DNA of 64,000 nt from Arenibacter echinorum (GTDB taxonomy: Bacteria > Bacteroidota > Bacteroidia > Flavobacteriales > Flavobacteriaceae). A program made the translations under genes and the position numbers. Each line of letters begins with the position of its first letter. The first letter of the stretch is position 1. Positions 25,425 to 35,026 of the stretch are shown one piece after another. The stretch is from the NCBI RefSeq assembly GCF_003259375.1, contig NZ_QLLN01000005.1:490362-554361 (forward strand), in the 5' to 3' direction. The notes under the pieces were generated by a model. It saw nothing but the letters and a program-made list of their open reading frames with translations, made no database searches and was not told the DNA's origin.

Positions 25425-25473
25425 ATATTTTCTTTATTTAAGTTGCCTTAATAACGGTCTTTTATCGATTAAA

Positions 25474-26838
25474 TTATGCGTTCAACACTAAATTTCTAAT
25501 TAATATAAATCCTACGGCACCGGCAGCAAATCCTAGGAAAGCCAACCATGCTATTTTCTTCAAATACCAAAAGAAGTCTATTTTTTCCATTCCCATTGCC
25601 ACAACACCTGCTGCAGAACCAATAATCAACATACTACCACCTGTTCCTGCGGAATATGCAATGAAATGCCAAACAGGATCATCCATTCCTACGGAGAACA
25701 TTCCTATACTGGCCGCGACCAGTGGCACGTTATCTATTACCGCTGAACCAACACCAAGGAAAAGTACCACCAAATCCGAAACCAATTCCCCACCGGACTC
25801 TGTCCCCAACATAGGCATTACCTCATCCAAAGTACCAGCAAAATGGAACAACATCCCTAAAGATTCCAAAGCGGCCACAGCCATCAAAATACCCAAAAAG
25901 AAAAGAATACTTGGCAATTCAATTTTGGAAAGGGATGAATGCACAGGGCTGTGATGTGATTCTGCCTCACTTTCACCGTCTATGTTGGAAATACTGAATT
26001 TGGAACTACTATATATTTCGGCGAATGTAGCTACCAAGGCCAAAGAAAGCATCATACCAACGTAAGGTGGCAAATGGGTTATGGTTTTGAAAAAGGGAAC
26101 AAATATAATAGCCCCTAATCCTAAATAAAGCATAGTAGCCCCGTATCTGGACTTAGTTGGCTCCTCATCGTCCATATCAGTATCAATATTACCAGAAAAT
26201 GCCTTGTACCTACTTGCTATAAAGGTAGGCACTACCATACATATTATAGAGGGCAAAAGAACGTGTTCTATCAATTGGGCTGCAGATACCTTATTGGCGA
26301 TCCATAGCATGGTAGTGGTAACATCCCCAATTGGAGACCAAGCCCCACCCGCATTGGCGGCAATAATTATCATACCGGCAAACCAAAGTCTTGTTTCCCT
26401 ATCGTTGACCACCTTCTGAAGAATGGTAATCAATACAATTGTAGCAGTAAGGTTATCAATAATAGCTGAAAGTATAAAAGCCAAAATAGAGAACAACCAC
26501 AACAATTTTCTTTTGCTCCTAGTTTTTATAAATCCTTTTATGGTTGCAAAGCCATCGAAATAATCTATTATTTCCACAATGGTCATGGCTCCTAGAAGGA
26601 AGACCAATATTTCTGCAGTTTTTCCAAGATGATGTAGCAAAATCTCATCTATATGGGTCGCCTCCAACTCCCGGAGCTCGGCATTGACCTCAAAAACCGG
26701 CATATGTGCCAAAGCTATAACCGCCCACAACAGAGCCATCATAGCCAAAGCGGGGATTAATTTGTCTATTTTCAGGTTATGCTCCAATGTTATTGCCAAG
26801 TAACCGGCAACGAATAAAATAATAATAATGGTCTCCAT
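25474..26838 (-). CDS. nhaD: NhaD-type sodium:proton antiporter
   Basis: 454 residues, about a dozen membrane helices. Recognised by the NhaD segments IIDNLTATIVLITIL, NAGGAWSPIGDVTTTMLWI and the C-terminal AVIDNVPLVAASIGMF and SAGTGGSMLIIGSAAGVVAMG. Exports Na+ in exchange for protons, fitting a marine lifestyle. It lies between the amino-acid dehydrogenase (20 bp) and exbB (49 bp) genes on the same strand, so the block 23.4-28.1 kb may be co-transcribed. Confidence 0.93.
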   Translation of the reverse strand: METIIIILFVAGYLAITLEHNLKIDKLIPALAMMALLWAVIALAHMPVFEVNAELRELEATHIDEILLHHLGKTAEILVFLLGAMTIVEIIDYFDGFATIKGFIKTRSKRKLLWLFSILAFILSAIIDNLTATIVLITILQKVVNDRETRLWFAGMIIIAANAGGAWSPIGDVTTTMLWIANKVSAAQLIEHVLLPSIICMVVPTFIASRYKAFSGNIDTDMDDEEPTKSRYGATMLYLGLGAIIFVPFFKTITHLPPYVGMMLSLALVATFAEIYSSSKFSISNIDGESEAESHHSPVHSSLSKIELPSILFFLGILMAVAALESLGMLFHFAGTLDEVMPMLGTESGGELVSDLVVLFLGVGSAVIDNVPLVAASIGMFSVGMDDPVWHFIAYSAGTGGSMLIIGSAAGVVAMGMEKIDFFWYLKKIAWLAFLGFAAGAVGFILIRNLVLNA

Positions 26839-26858
26839 GCTATTATTGGTTTAGATTA

Positions 26859-28085
26859 TTAGATTAATTGTTTCAAAGCAATCTCAAATCCGGTTTTACT
26901 GAGATTAACTTTTGATTTATTTTGGTCAAATATATTTAAAATTGCGTTTCTAATGGTATTCGAAGTGTCATTAAAAATAAGTTTATCATCCATTGGTACC
27001 CTCCCCTCCATAAAATAGGCAAAGACTCGGGCCATTCCGCAGTTGGATATAAAATCGGGAATTAGACTAACCCGTTCATCTGTATACTCCATTATTGGTC
27101 CAAAAAATATTTCTTTATCGGCAAATGGCACATTGGCCCCACAGCTAATCACGTCCAACCCGGCCTGGATCATTTTGGATATCTGTTCTTTTGTCACCAA
27201 ACGGGATGCCGCACAGGGGACAAAAATCTCGGCGGGCAAATTCCATATTCTATCGTTCATTTCGGCAAATGGAATAATATTATCCGCAAAAAGCTCATTT
27301 CCCTTTTTATTTAGAAAGAATGTTCTTATTTCCTCCAGAGTATATCCGCCCTCATTGATTACCCCTCCGGCCCGATCGATAATCCCGACAACTTTAGCAC
27401 CCATTTTGGCCAAATAAAAGGCCGCTGCGGAACCTACATTGCCAAAACCCTGAACAATGGCCCTTTTCCCTCTTACTGAACCACCGTGTATGTCATAATA
27501 ATGTTTAACTGCTTCCGCCACTCCAAAACCAGTTATCATATCGGCAACCGTAAATTTTCTGGTCACCGACGGTGAGTAGTCTTCCCCTTCCAAAACCTTC
27601 ACAACTCCCAATCTCAATTGACCGATCCTATTTATCTTGTCCGCCTCAGTAGGTTTAAAATGCCCGTTAAAAACACCTTCTTGCGGGTGCCAAACACCGG
27701 CATCTTCGGTAATAGGGATTACCTCGTTAATTTCATCAACATTTAAATCCCCTCCAGTACCGTAATAACTTTTCAACAATGGGGCTACCGCATGGTACCA
27801 CCGTTTAAGCACTCCGGATTTTCTAGGATCGTTGGGATCAAAATTAATACCGGATTTTGCACCTCCAATCGGAGGTCCTGAAACCGTAAATTTCACCTCC
27901 ATTGTTTTTGCCAAAGATAAGACCTCGTTCATATCCAATCCTTCCCTCATTCTGGTACCGCCACCAGCGGCCCCGCCGCGAAGGGAATTTATTACCGTCC
28001 ATCCTTCCGCCTCCGTCTCTGGATCTTTCCAGTTGAAAACAATTTCAGGGGCTTTATTTTCATATATTTTTAATAACTCTTTCAT
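26859..28085 (-). CDS. Glu/Leu/Phe/Val dehydrogenase family protein
   Basis: 408 residues. The N-terminal dimerisation/substrate domain carries the lysines K65 and K77 (SGPPIGGAKSGI) and GTGGDLNVDE; the C-terminal Rossmann domain carries GFGNVG (in VQGFGNVGSAAAFYLA). Oxidative deamination of an amino acid to its 2-oxo acid with NAD(P); glutamate is the usual guess, but the residue set PPIGGAKSGI differs from classical glutamate dehydrogenases, so leucine or valine are not excluded. Divergent from the acyl-CoA dehydrogenase gene across a 238-bp AT-rich promoter region. Confidence 0.85.
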   Translation of the reverse strand: MKELLKIYENKAPEIVFNWKDPETEAEGWTVINSLRGGAAGGGTRMREGLDMNEVLSLAKTMEVKFTVSGPPIGGAKSGINFDPNDPRKSGVLKRWYHAVAPLLKSYYGTGGDLNVDEINEVIPITEDAGVWHPQEGVFNGHFKPTEADKINRIGQLRLGVVKVLEGEDYSPSVTRKFTVADMITGFGVAEAVKHYYDIHGGSVRGKRAIVQGFGNVGSAAAFYLAKMGAKVVGIIDRAGGVINEGGYTLEEIRTFFLNKKGNELFADNIIPFAEMNDRIWNLPAEIFVPCAASRLVTKEQISKMIQAGLDVISCGANVPFADKEIFFGPIMEYTDERVSLIPDFISNCGMARVFAYFMEGRVPMDDKLIFNDTSNTIRNAILNIFDQNKSKVNLSKTGFEIALKQLI

Positions 28086-28323
28086 TGCACCTCACAATTA
28101 ATTAATTGATTTCACTTGCTATTAGGGGATATTTAACATCCTTTGGTTTATTTTACCAGCCTAGCTAATGTTGTCTCATAATTGTTAAGTTCTTTTACAG
28201 ATAAAAAAGTATACAACCGAACAAATATAAAAATATAGATTAGGTTTTAATGTTTTTATTCCCCATTATTATTCCATTCTATACTCGTATATTTGTAATA
28301 TTCTCATAATTTTTTTCTAACAA

Positions 28324-29466
28324 ATGGATTTTACACTTTCGGAAGAACAGTTGATGATACAACAGGCAGCCAAGGATTTTGCCCAGAATGAATTACTACC
28401 CGGGGTCATAGAAAGGGATGACGCCCAGAAATTTCCTGTAGAACAAGTTAAGAAAATGGGGGAACTCGGATTTATGGGGATGATGGTAGACCCTAAGTAC
28501 GGAGGAAGTGGCCTGGACACTATTTCATATGCCCTTGTTATGGAGGAACTCTCCAAAGTAGATGCCTCCGCCTCGGTAATCGTATCCGTAAATAATTCTT
28601 TGGTATGTTGGGGGCTGGAAACTTTTGGCAGTGAAGAACAAAAAGAAAAATATTTAACCCGTTTGTCCACAGGACAAAGTATTGGGGCATTCTGTCTTTC
28701 CGAGCCTGAAGCAGGCAGCGATGCCACCTCCCAAAAAACAACAGCTGTGGATCAAGGGGACCACTATGTCCTAAATGGTACCAAAAACTGGATTACCAAT
28801 GGAAATTCGGCTGAAATATATTTGGTAATTGCCCAGACCGATATTTCGAAGGGACATAAAGGGATAAACGCTATAATTATAGAAAAGGGCATGCCCGGTT
28901 TTGAAATAGGCCCTAAGGAAAATAAATTGGGAATAAGGGGCAGTGACACTCACTCCCTCATATTTAACGATGTGAAGGTTCCCAAAGAAAATAGAATAGG
29001 GGAAGATGGATTTGGATTTAAATTTGCCATGAAAACTCTTGCCGGGGGAAGAATAGGAATAGCAGCACAGGCATTGGGCATTGCTGCAGGCGCCTATGAA
29101 TTGGCCCTTAAATATTCTAAAGAGCGAAAGGCTTTTGGTACCGAGATTAGCAATCACCAAGCCATAGCTTTTAAATTGGCCGATATGCACGTACAAATCG
29201 AAGCTGCCAGACATTTGGTCTATAAGGCGGCCTGGGATAAGGACCAAGGTAATAATTATGACCTTTCAAGTGCAATGGCAAAGCTTTATGCTTCCCAGGT
29301 AGCCATGGATACCACCATAGAAGCTGTACAGATACACGGCGGGAATGGCTTTGTAAAAGATTATCATGTAGAAAGAATGATGAGGGATGCCAAGATTACA
29401 CAGATCTACGAAGGCACTTCCGAAATACAAAAAATCGTAATTTCGAGGAGTATTTTGAGGGAATGA
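28324..29466 (+). CDS. Short-chain acyl-CoA dehydrogenase family protein
   Basis: 380 residues, the standard length. Typical features are SIGAFCLSEPEAGSDAT (FAD/substrate loop), the GIRGSDTHSLIFNDVKVP strand, ALGIAAGAYELALKYSKERKAFG, QIHGGNGFVKDYHVERMMRDAKI and the C-terminal IYEGTSEIQKIVI with the catalytic-base glutamate. It oxidises acyl-CoA in fatty-acid or branched-chain amino-acid breakdown with electron-transfer flavoprotein as acceptor. The last 57 bp recur, diverged, at 34669-34725. The stop codon lies inside a very long inverted repeat. Confidence 0.93.
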   Translation: MDFTLSEEQLMIQQAAKDFAQNELLPGVIERDDAQKFPVEQVKKMGELGFMGMMVDPKYGGSGLDTISYALVMEELSKVDASASVIVSVNNSLVCWGLETFGSEEQKEKYLTRLSTGQSIGAFCLSEPEAGSDATSQKTTAVDQGDHYVLNGTKNWITNGNSAEIYLVIAQTDISKGHKGINAIIIEKGMPGFEIGPKENKLGIRGSDTHSLIFNDVKVPKENRIGEDGFGFKFAMKTLAGGRIGIAAQALGIAAGAYELALKYSKERKAFGTEISNHQAIAFKLADMHVQIEAARHLVYKAAWDKDQGNNYDLSSAMAKLYASQVAMDTTIEAVQIHGGNGFVKDYHVERMMRDAKITQIYEGTSEIQKIVISRSILRE

Positions 29467-29530
29467 TGGGAATTAGAAAGGGAACAAATATGTTATAATA
29501 TAATTGTTCCCTTTCTAATTCCCATCATTC
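29461..29530. terminator. 27-bp perfect inverted repeat between convergent genes
   Basis: Arms 29461-29487 and 29504-29530 are exact reverse complements with a 16-nt AT loop, beginning inside the last codons of the acyl-CoA dehydrogenase gene and followed by TTGATTTTTTG. It can terminate the plus-strand gene and, since the cytolysin-like gene converges from the right, possibly both directions. The arm length is unusual for a simple terminator. Confidence 0.7.
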
Positions 29531-29601
29531 TTGATTTTTTGATTTCTTTATGAATAATCAAAAAGCCCAAATGAAATATAATTATGTTTTAACTTTTATG
29601 T

Positions 29602-31242
29602 TTATTGCCAAATAGGTGTTTTTACTATAGAGTACTCAAATTCAATGGTCTTAACATTTATTATTCCTTCACTTATTTTATGTGAAAAATTTGTAGCAGT
29701 ATTAGTTTTCAAATTGGCATATGGCCACAAATAACTTTTATTATCAGATTTTATCAATTTTACAATTGGGCAAACATTTAGAGGAAAAATCGATGTAGTT
29801 GTGCAATAACCTGAAGTAACAGTAAAGGAAGTTTCTGAACTTGGGTTATCAGGTTTACTTATTATATCCAATGAACCTCCACTCCCGGGGCCAGACCATA
29901 CGCCCAATACAACACCAGAATCTATTAATGTTCCCAAAGTTTTTCCATCTTGTTGAAGATAAGAAGAATAAAGACATGCCGCACAAATACCTTTTGTTAA
30001 TTCAGCCTTATCCAAGGATATTTTAATATTGTACGCTACTGGCTCCTGACAATCCTGCCTTTGCTCATAAATGATATTACTGTTTATCTTTACCTTTACC
30101 CTATTACCATTGAGTGTTCTTGCGGTAAAAGAAATTGGAATGGCAGTCGCAACAGGGGCTGGTACGAAAAATTGGCTCCAATCCAGACTTGCCACGGCAG
30201 CGTTAGCACCATCCTCTGTACCACCGGCAGAATATATTTTGGTAGTGGAATTCTCTAACAATTCTTTTTGCTCATTCTTTAAATTAGCACCACCCTCTAC
30301 ATAATCAGCAAAAGATGCCTCAAGTGCGGCTGAGAGTTCAGATGCAGTACCTACAGAGGTAGATGTCATTGAAAATAATAATATGCGTCCATATGTTACG
30401 GATTCAATGTATAAGGGAATATTATCTTGCCCAATTTTTCCTGCAGATTCAAGTGCCTCTATATCGGCAAGAGTGGTCCCATCGCGAAAAAAATCGGCAG
30501 AAGTGGGCAGAAGATCCTCTGCCAACCTAACGGTAAATTTTTCCTGAACAAACCTTGCCATTACTGTATGAGTCTTTGCTTCACGACTATTGGACACATT
30601 AGTTGAACCCTCTAATCCTACCTGTGATTGCGGTTCGGTAAAACCTGCACTTACGCCCATAGCCAACATTGATTGACTAAACGATGATGACTCTTCAATT
30701 TTAAAATTCATTTGGCCTGCACCGGCCTGGTTGCCTTCTTCCATGTTTCCGGCCTCAATTTGCATTTCGGCTATTGCTTGTTGAACTGTTACACTGTTCG
30801 GCTTATCAACCACTCGAAAGGTATTGTTTATTACTAAGTCAGAATTTATAGTAATGGGTGCCCGATCCGTTATTACCAACTTAATATCACCAGGTTCAAC
30901 GGAATTTCCTTCAATGATCGCACCGGGCCATATTTTTCCTTGATTGGTCCCAACGCAAATAATCTTTTCTTGAGATGCAACTAAATTTTTCTTGATGGCA
31001 GGACATTTCCAAGGAACGTTCGTTTCTGTGTATGCAATAATATCATCCAACGGAATATCTGGCTCGGCTGTAATGGAAGTGTTTTCCCAATCGGGGATAT
31101 TATTGAAATATGTATTGATAGATTCTACTTCCGGGCTAACTTCCTTTGTTGAACCTGAATCAGGATCGCTTGAGCATTGATAAAGTAATGCTAAGGTTAA
31201 CAACACAAGGGCCATCTTATGGTTGTTCTTCACTTTTTTCAT
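29602..31242 (-). CDS. Cholesterol-dependent-cytolysin-like (thiol-activated cytolysin family) lipoprotein
   Basis: 546 residues, lipobox LYQC23 followed by S-S-D-P-D, suggesting surface export. The pore-forming core of the CDC family is recognisable: KIWPGAIIEGN...VITDRAPITIN (103-133), first membrane-hairpin region (about 178-235), KFTVRLAEDLLPTSADFF (235-252), PLYIESVTYGRILLFSMTS (276-294), second hairpin region (about 295-340) and KIYSAGGTEDGANAAV (335-350). The cholesterol-binding immunoglobulin-like domain 4 and its undecapeptide are absent; instead residues 400-546 form a Cys-containing beta-rich region. This matches CDC-like proteins of Bacteroidota, presumed pore formers. Tandem repeats 21 bp apart lie 57-93 bp upstream, next to a response-regulator gene. 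Family confident; target membrane unknown. Confidence 0.85.
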   Translation of the reverse strand: MKKVKNNHKMALVLLTLALLYQCSSDPDSGSTKEVSPEVESINTYFNNIPDWENTSITAEPDIPLDDIIAYTETNVPWKCPAIKKNLVASQEKIICVGTNQGKIWPGAIIEGNSVEPGDIKLVITDRAPITINSDLVINNTFRVVDKPNSVTVQQAIAEMQIEAGNMEEGNQAGAGQMNFKIEESSSFSQSMLAMGVSAGFTEPQSQVGLEGSTNVSNSREAKTHTVMARFVQEKFTVRLAEDLLPTSADFFRDGTTLADIEALESAGKIGQDNIPLYIESVTYGRILLFSMTSTSVGTASELSAALEASFADYVEGGANLKNEQKELLENSTTKIYSAGGTEDGANAAVASLDWSQFFVPAPVATAIPISFTARTLNGNRVKVKINSNIIYEQRQDCQEPVAYNIKISLDKAELTKGICAACLYSSYLQQDGKTLGTLIDSGVVLGVWSGPGSGGSLDIISKPDNPSSETSFTVTSGYCTTTSIFPLNVCPIVKLIKSDNKSYLWPYANLKTNTATNFSHKISEGIINVKTIEFEYSIVKTPIWQ

Positions 31243-31298
31243 GATGTTTGTATTTTATTGGTTACCATCCAAAGAAAACACTCATGCCTCTACAAGGC

Positions 31299-31335
31299 CT
31301 ATCACATTGGTCGCATAAGCTATTACATTGGTAGC
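31299..31335 (-). promoter_or_regulatory. Tandem 16-bp direct repeat upstream of the cytolysin-like gene
   Basis: CTATCACATTGGTCGC (31299-31314) and CTATTACATTGGTAGC (31320-31335), 14 of 16 identical, with a 21-bp period. Placed 57-93 bp upstream of the cytolysin-like start, between it and the hybrid regulator gene; layout typical of AraC-type activator sites. Confidence 0.55.
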
Positions 31336-31405
31336 GAAACAACAAAGCCAGCCGAATACAGGCGTTTTTTTTTACCGTTCGTTTAAAAAGATGGCAGTCT
31401 AAATG

Positions 31406-34366
31406 CTATTTCTGAATTTCCGAAGGGGTATGCCCAAATTGTTCATGAAAGCACTTGGAAAAATAGGAAGGGCTACTAAACCCGACCTGGTAGGCAATCT
31501 CGGAAGCTGTGGCAGCATTTTGTTTTAGTAGGTCGTGGGCGCGTTGCAAGCGAAAGGTTCTTATAAATTGTGTCGGTGCCTGACCTAACAAGGCCTTCAA
31601 TTTTCTATGTAATTGGGAACGACTCATACCTATCGCCAATGCCAAAGGTTCTACACCAAACAGTTCGTCGCCCATATTTGCCTCCACCACTTTAATAATT
31701 CTTTCAAGAAAGGCCTCATCGACTGAATTAACAGCAATATCACTGGGTTTAAGCACTGCCTCTCGCTTGTATTTTTCCCTCAATTTTTCTCTAGAGCTTA
31801 TAAGATTGTCCACTTTCAACAATAATTCCTTTGGAGCAAAAGGTTTAGTCACATAATCGTCCGCATGGGTCTCCAACCCTTCCATTTTGTCTTCCAAACT
31901 TGCCTTGGCGGTCAGCAAAATGATAGGGATATGACTGGTTTTTTCGTCTTGCTTCAGCGTTTTGCACACAACATACCCATCTTTCTTGGGCATCATGACA
32001 TCGCTGATGATCATATCGGGAACGTGCTCCAGCGCCATTTCAATGCCCTGTTGCCCATCTTGAGCCTGCAAAATTTGATATTCCCATTGAAAAATATCCT
32101 TTAGATAATTCATCACGTCTATATTATCCTCCACCAACAGCAATAAGGGCTTTGATCGATCGACCGCGCCATCGTCATCCGGAAAATCAATTTCTGTAAG
32201 GGTGTTTATCATCGTTTCATGTTCTTGGTTCAGCAAAGGCACCATGGACATCACTTCTGCTGCCTTAAAGTGCTCCTTCCCAACCGGCATCTCAATTGTA
32301 AAATCGGTGCCGAACCCGACTTGGCTCGCAACCTTGATCGCACCCTGGTGCAGATCTACCAATTCTTTGGTTAGGGCCAAGCCGATGCCAGTACCGTCAT
32401 ATCCATTTTCTTGGTCATTTGTGCTTTGATAAAAACGATTGAAAATCTGAGCGAGATCTTTTTCCGGAATACCCACTCCCGTATCGCTTACCGTAATGGT
32501 ATAAAAACTCGCTCGACTGTTGGCGGCATTGGTATCGACAAGGACTTTGACCGTGCCGTTTTGCGGGGTGAACTTAAAAGCATTCGACAACAAGTTCACC
32601 AACATCATTTCCAATTTTTCGCGATCTACAAAAACTTTTAAATGATTTGAATCGGAGTTTATTTGTAAATCTATTTTCTTTAGCTCTGCCAAGGAATGAA
32701 ACGCCATGGCAACGCCACGGACGATAGGAATTATATCCATCTCGGCCACTTTGAGCTTAAACTTCCCAGCTTCCAGTTTCGACAAGTCCAATAGCTGGTT
32801 GATGAGCTTCAAAAGCCTGTTGGCATTCTTTTTCATAACCTTCAAACTATATTTTACTTTTTGGTCATCAGTTTCGCAAAGCATGGTTTCTATCGGCCCC
32901 AAAATCAAGGTAAGCGGCGTCCTGAACTCGTGCGAAATATTGGCGAAGAATTTAGATTTCATTTGATCTACTTCCTGCTCTTTTTCCAGTAAAAGTCTAT
33001 TTTTATTAGTTTTTAATCGCTGTTGGTTAAACATTAATAATAAGATAACAGAAGTCAATACGCCGCCTGCCAAATAAGTCTTTCTAGTATAGTCCGCCGT
33101 TTGCCTTTGCTCTTTCAACAGAAGAATTTCCTTTTCGTTTTTACTTGTTTCGTATTGGATTTCGAGTTCATCTATTTTCGCTTTGGCCTTAAGGGTGTAA
33201 ATGCTATCCTTTAACTTATACGATTGTTCCAAATAATTATAAGCATTGATCAAATCCCCCAAACTTTGAACCGATTGAGCCAATAGCATATAACCAACCC
33301 GTTGTTGGTTAATATCAACGCCATCCGAGATTGCAATGGCCTCCATTGCATATTTTTTTGCTTCTAATGGCCTTCCCATAGCAAAATAGGTTTCACTAAT
33401 GTCATTGAAAGTATGGGCTGCACTTGGCTTATTCTCAAGATCTTTTTTAATCTTCAAAGCAGCAAAAAGATAGGTTAGGGATTCCGAAAATTTCCCTTGA
33501 CTCCTCAAGGTGGACCCCAGATTGCCCATCAAAATTGCCTCAACCAATTTGAAATTAAGTTCCTTAGCCGAAATTAGTGCCTCACTATAATATTCAATGG
33601 CCTTGTCATACTTGCCCATTTTCTGGTTTGCGACTCCCAATCTCAATAGACTGTTCATAACCCCTTTCCTGTCATCAATATCCAGACTCAAGGTTAAGGA
33701 TTTTAAAAAATATTCCTTGGCTTTTTCCAATTTGGAAGTCAGCAGGTAGATATTTCCAATATTCGTATAAACTACAGACATTTCTCTGTAATCATAAAGT
33801 GTTTCCCTAATTTCCAGGGCTTTAAAGTAATAGGCCAATGCTCTATCATATTCGGCTAAGCGATAATAAAAGACACCAAAAAAATGAAAACACGATGCCA
33901 TCCCGTTCTTTTGGTCCAAATCTGTATAGATTGCCAAGGAAAGGTCGATATATTCCACTGCTTTGGGTAAATTATTTTCCTGTTCATAATACCCACTCAT
34001 CAATTTATACCCCAAAGCAATAAGAGATTGATCGTTTATCTCCCTTGCTAATCCCATGCCTTTCTGGTAATAGATCAAAGCATTGTTCTTTTCTCCCTTA
34101 CTGTTTATTAGCCGTCCTAATTCATAATAACTCCGAATCTCCCCTTCTTTATAGGACAACTGTTTAGCCAAGTTGTTCGCTTGCTTGGCACATGTAATTG
34201 CCTTCCCATCATTCAAATAATCGTACTGTTCTACTAGTTCGAGAAATATATCTACTTTGGGATTGCCCTGAGAAATCACCAATAAAGTATTGAGACTATC
34301 AATCTTATGTTGCTGTGCAAAAAGACCATAATTCATAATCACTAAGAGGATAAAGAGATGGCGCAT
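31406..34366 (-). CDS. Hybrid two-component regulator: TPR sensor, histidine kinase, receiver, AraC HTH
   Basis: 986 residues. Signal peptide (1-18), TPR-rich periplasmic sensor (about 40-395), membrane helix (about 430-446), HisKA with phospho-acceptor H479 (FFANISHEFRTPL), HATPase (N-box around NLLSNAFKFT 591-600, DTGVGIP, GTGIGLAL), receiver with D789 (MIISDVMMP) and an AraC-type HTH at the C-terminus (about 880-985). It senses an envelope signal by periplasmic TPRs, autophosphorylates and binds DNA as one protein. It differs from classical PUL HTCS proteins, which have beta-propeller sensors. Placed 163 bp upstream of the cytolysin-like gene on the same strand; that gene is its likeliest target. 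Confidence 0.92.
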   Translation of the reverse strand: MRHLFILLVIMNYGLFAQQHKIDSLNTLLVISQGNPKVDIFLELVEQYDYLNDGKAITCAKQANNLAKQLSYKEGEIRSYYELGRLINSKGEKNNALIYYQKGMGLAREINDQSLIALGYKLMSGYYEQENNLPKAVEYIDLSLAIYTDLDQKNGMASCFHFFGVFYYRLAEYDRALAYYFKALEIRETLYDYREMSVVYTNIGNIYLLTSKLEKAKEYFLKSLTLSLDIDDRKGVMNSLLRLGVANQKMGKYDKAIEYYSEALISAKELNFKLVEAILMGNLGSTLRSQGKFSESLTYLFAALKIKKDLENKPSAAHTFNDISETYFAMGRPLEAKKYAMEAIAISDGVDINQQRVGYMLLAQSVQSLGDLINAYNYLEQSYKLKDSIYTLKAKAKIDELEIQYETSKNEKEILLLKEQRQTADYTRKTYLAGGVLTSVILLLMFNQQRLKTNKNRLLLEKEQEVDQMKSKFFANISHEFRTPLTLILGPIETMLCETDDQKVKYSLKVMKKNANRLLKLINQLLDLSKLEAGKFKLKVAEMDIIPIVRGVAMAFHSLAELKKIDLQINSDSNHLKVFVDREKLEMMLVNLLSNAFKFTPQNGTVKVLVDTNAANSRASFYTITVSDTGVGIPEKDLAQIFNRFYQSTNDQENGYDGTGIGLALTKELVDLHQGAIKVASQVGFGTDFTIEMPVGKEHFKAAEVMSMVPLLNQEHETMINTLTEIDFPDDDGAVDRSKPLLLLVEDNIDVMNYLKDIFQWEYQILQAQDGQQGIEMALEHVPDMIISDVMMPKKDGYVVCKTLKQDEKTSHIPIILLTAKASLEDKMEGLETHADDYVTKPFAPKELLLKVDNLISSREKLREKYKREAVLKPSDIAVNSVDEAFLERIIKVVEANMGDELFGVEPLALAIGMSRSQLHRKLKALLGQAPTQFIRTFRLQRAHDLLKQNAATASEIAYQVGFSSPSYFSKCFHEQFGHTPSEIQK

Positions 34367-34668
34367 TTACGGTTTTCTTGAGGGAATTGTTAAATAAATT
34401 ACAAAGAAAAATGATGCATACCATCAAATTCCATTTTTTAAACTAAAAATGATTAATTTAGCCCTACTATAATGCCTTTCAACGAGCGATTTTTCAGACG
34501 TTAGGCTTTTAAGTATATTTTCATGATATTAAATCTGAAATAACTTATATGTCAAGGATTTAATTTTTAGAGTAACTTCAAAAAAGGTTGAAATCCCAAT
34601 ATTAAAAGCAAGATTGCTTCCAATTAAAATTAAAAAAGAAAGGCAATAAAATTATTTTTATCCATAAT

Positions 34669-34725
34669 GAAGGCACTTCCGAAATTCAGAAAATTGTAAT
34701 TTCGCGTAGTATATTAAAAGGATAA
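34669..34725 (+). pseudogene. Orphan 3' end of an acyl-CoA dehydrogenase gene
   Basis: Encodes EGTSEIQKIVISRSILKG and a stop, matching the last 19 codons of the intact gene at 29410-29466 in 46 of 57 bases, with mostly third-position changes. No upstream acyl-CoA dehydrogenase sequence can be followed beyond a few doubtful codons. It brackets the cytolysin/regulator island together with the intact gene end. Confidence 0.75.
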
Positions 34726-35018
34726 AAATCACTAAATTTGACATACCCCTTGTTTTTTACGGGGTAAGGCTTAAAAATATATAATTTATAAATAACAACC
34801 CCTAACCTAAGAAGGGGAATTAACCAGAAATAACCAATTTTACATTATTAACCCCCCTTTAATAGGAAAAAAATCAATATATAAAGATTAATATTGAGGA
34901 AATCCCAATTTAATGGGCTCAAATATCAGAATATGCATTTTTTTTAACGTTGAATTATAAACGTTGAATTTCTTATACACAATTTAATATAGCACTGCAT
35001 TAAATGTAAATATTTTGA

Positions 35019-35026
35019 TATTTTTG
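35019..35026 (+). promoter_or_regulatory. Candidate Bacteroidota -7 promoter box of gltB
   Basis: TATTTTTG fits the TAnnTTTG consensus of the primary sigma factor of Bacteroidota and lies 18 bp before the gltB start. The -33 element is poor, so confidence is low. Confidence 0.35.

Noticed and set aside
34765..34790. Further TTTATAAA-type core before gltB (ATTTATAAAT)
   Set aside because: It lacks the ACG extension and the CATTTATAAATG arms, so it is not counted as a fourth copy of the shared motif.
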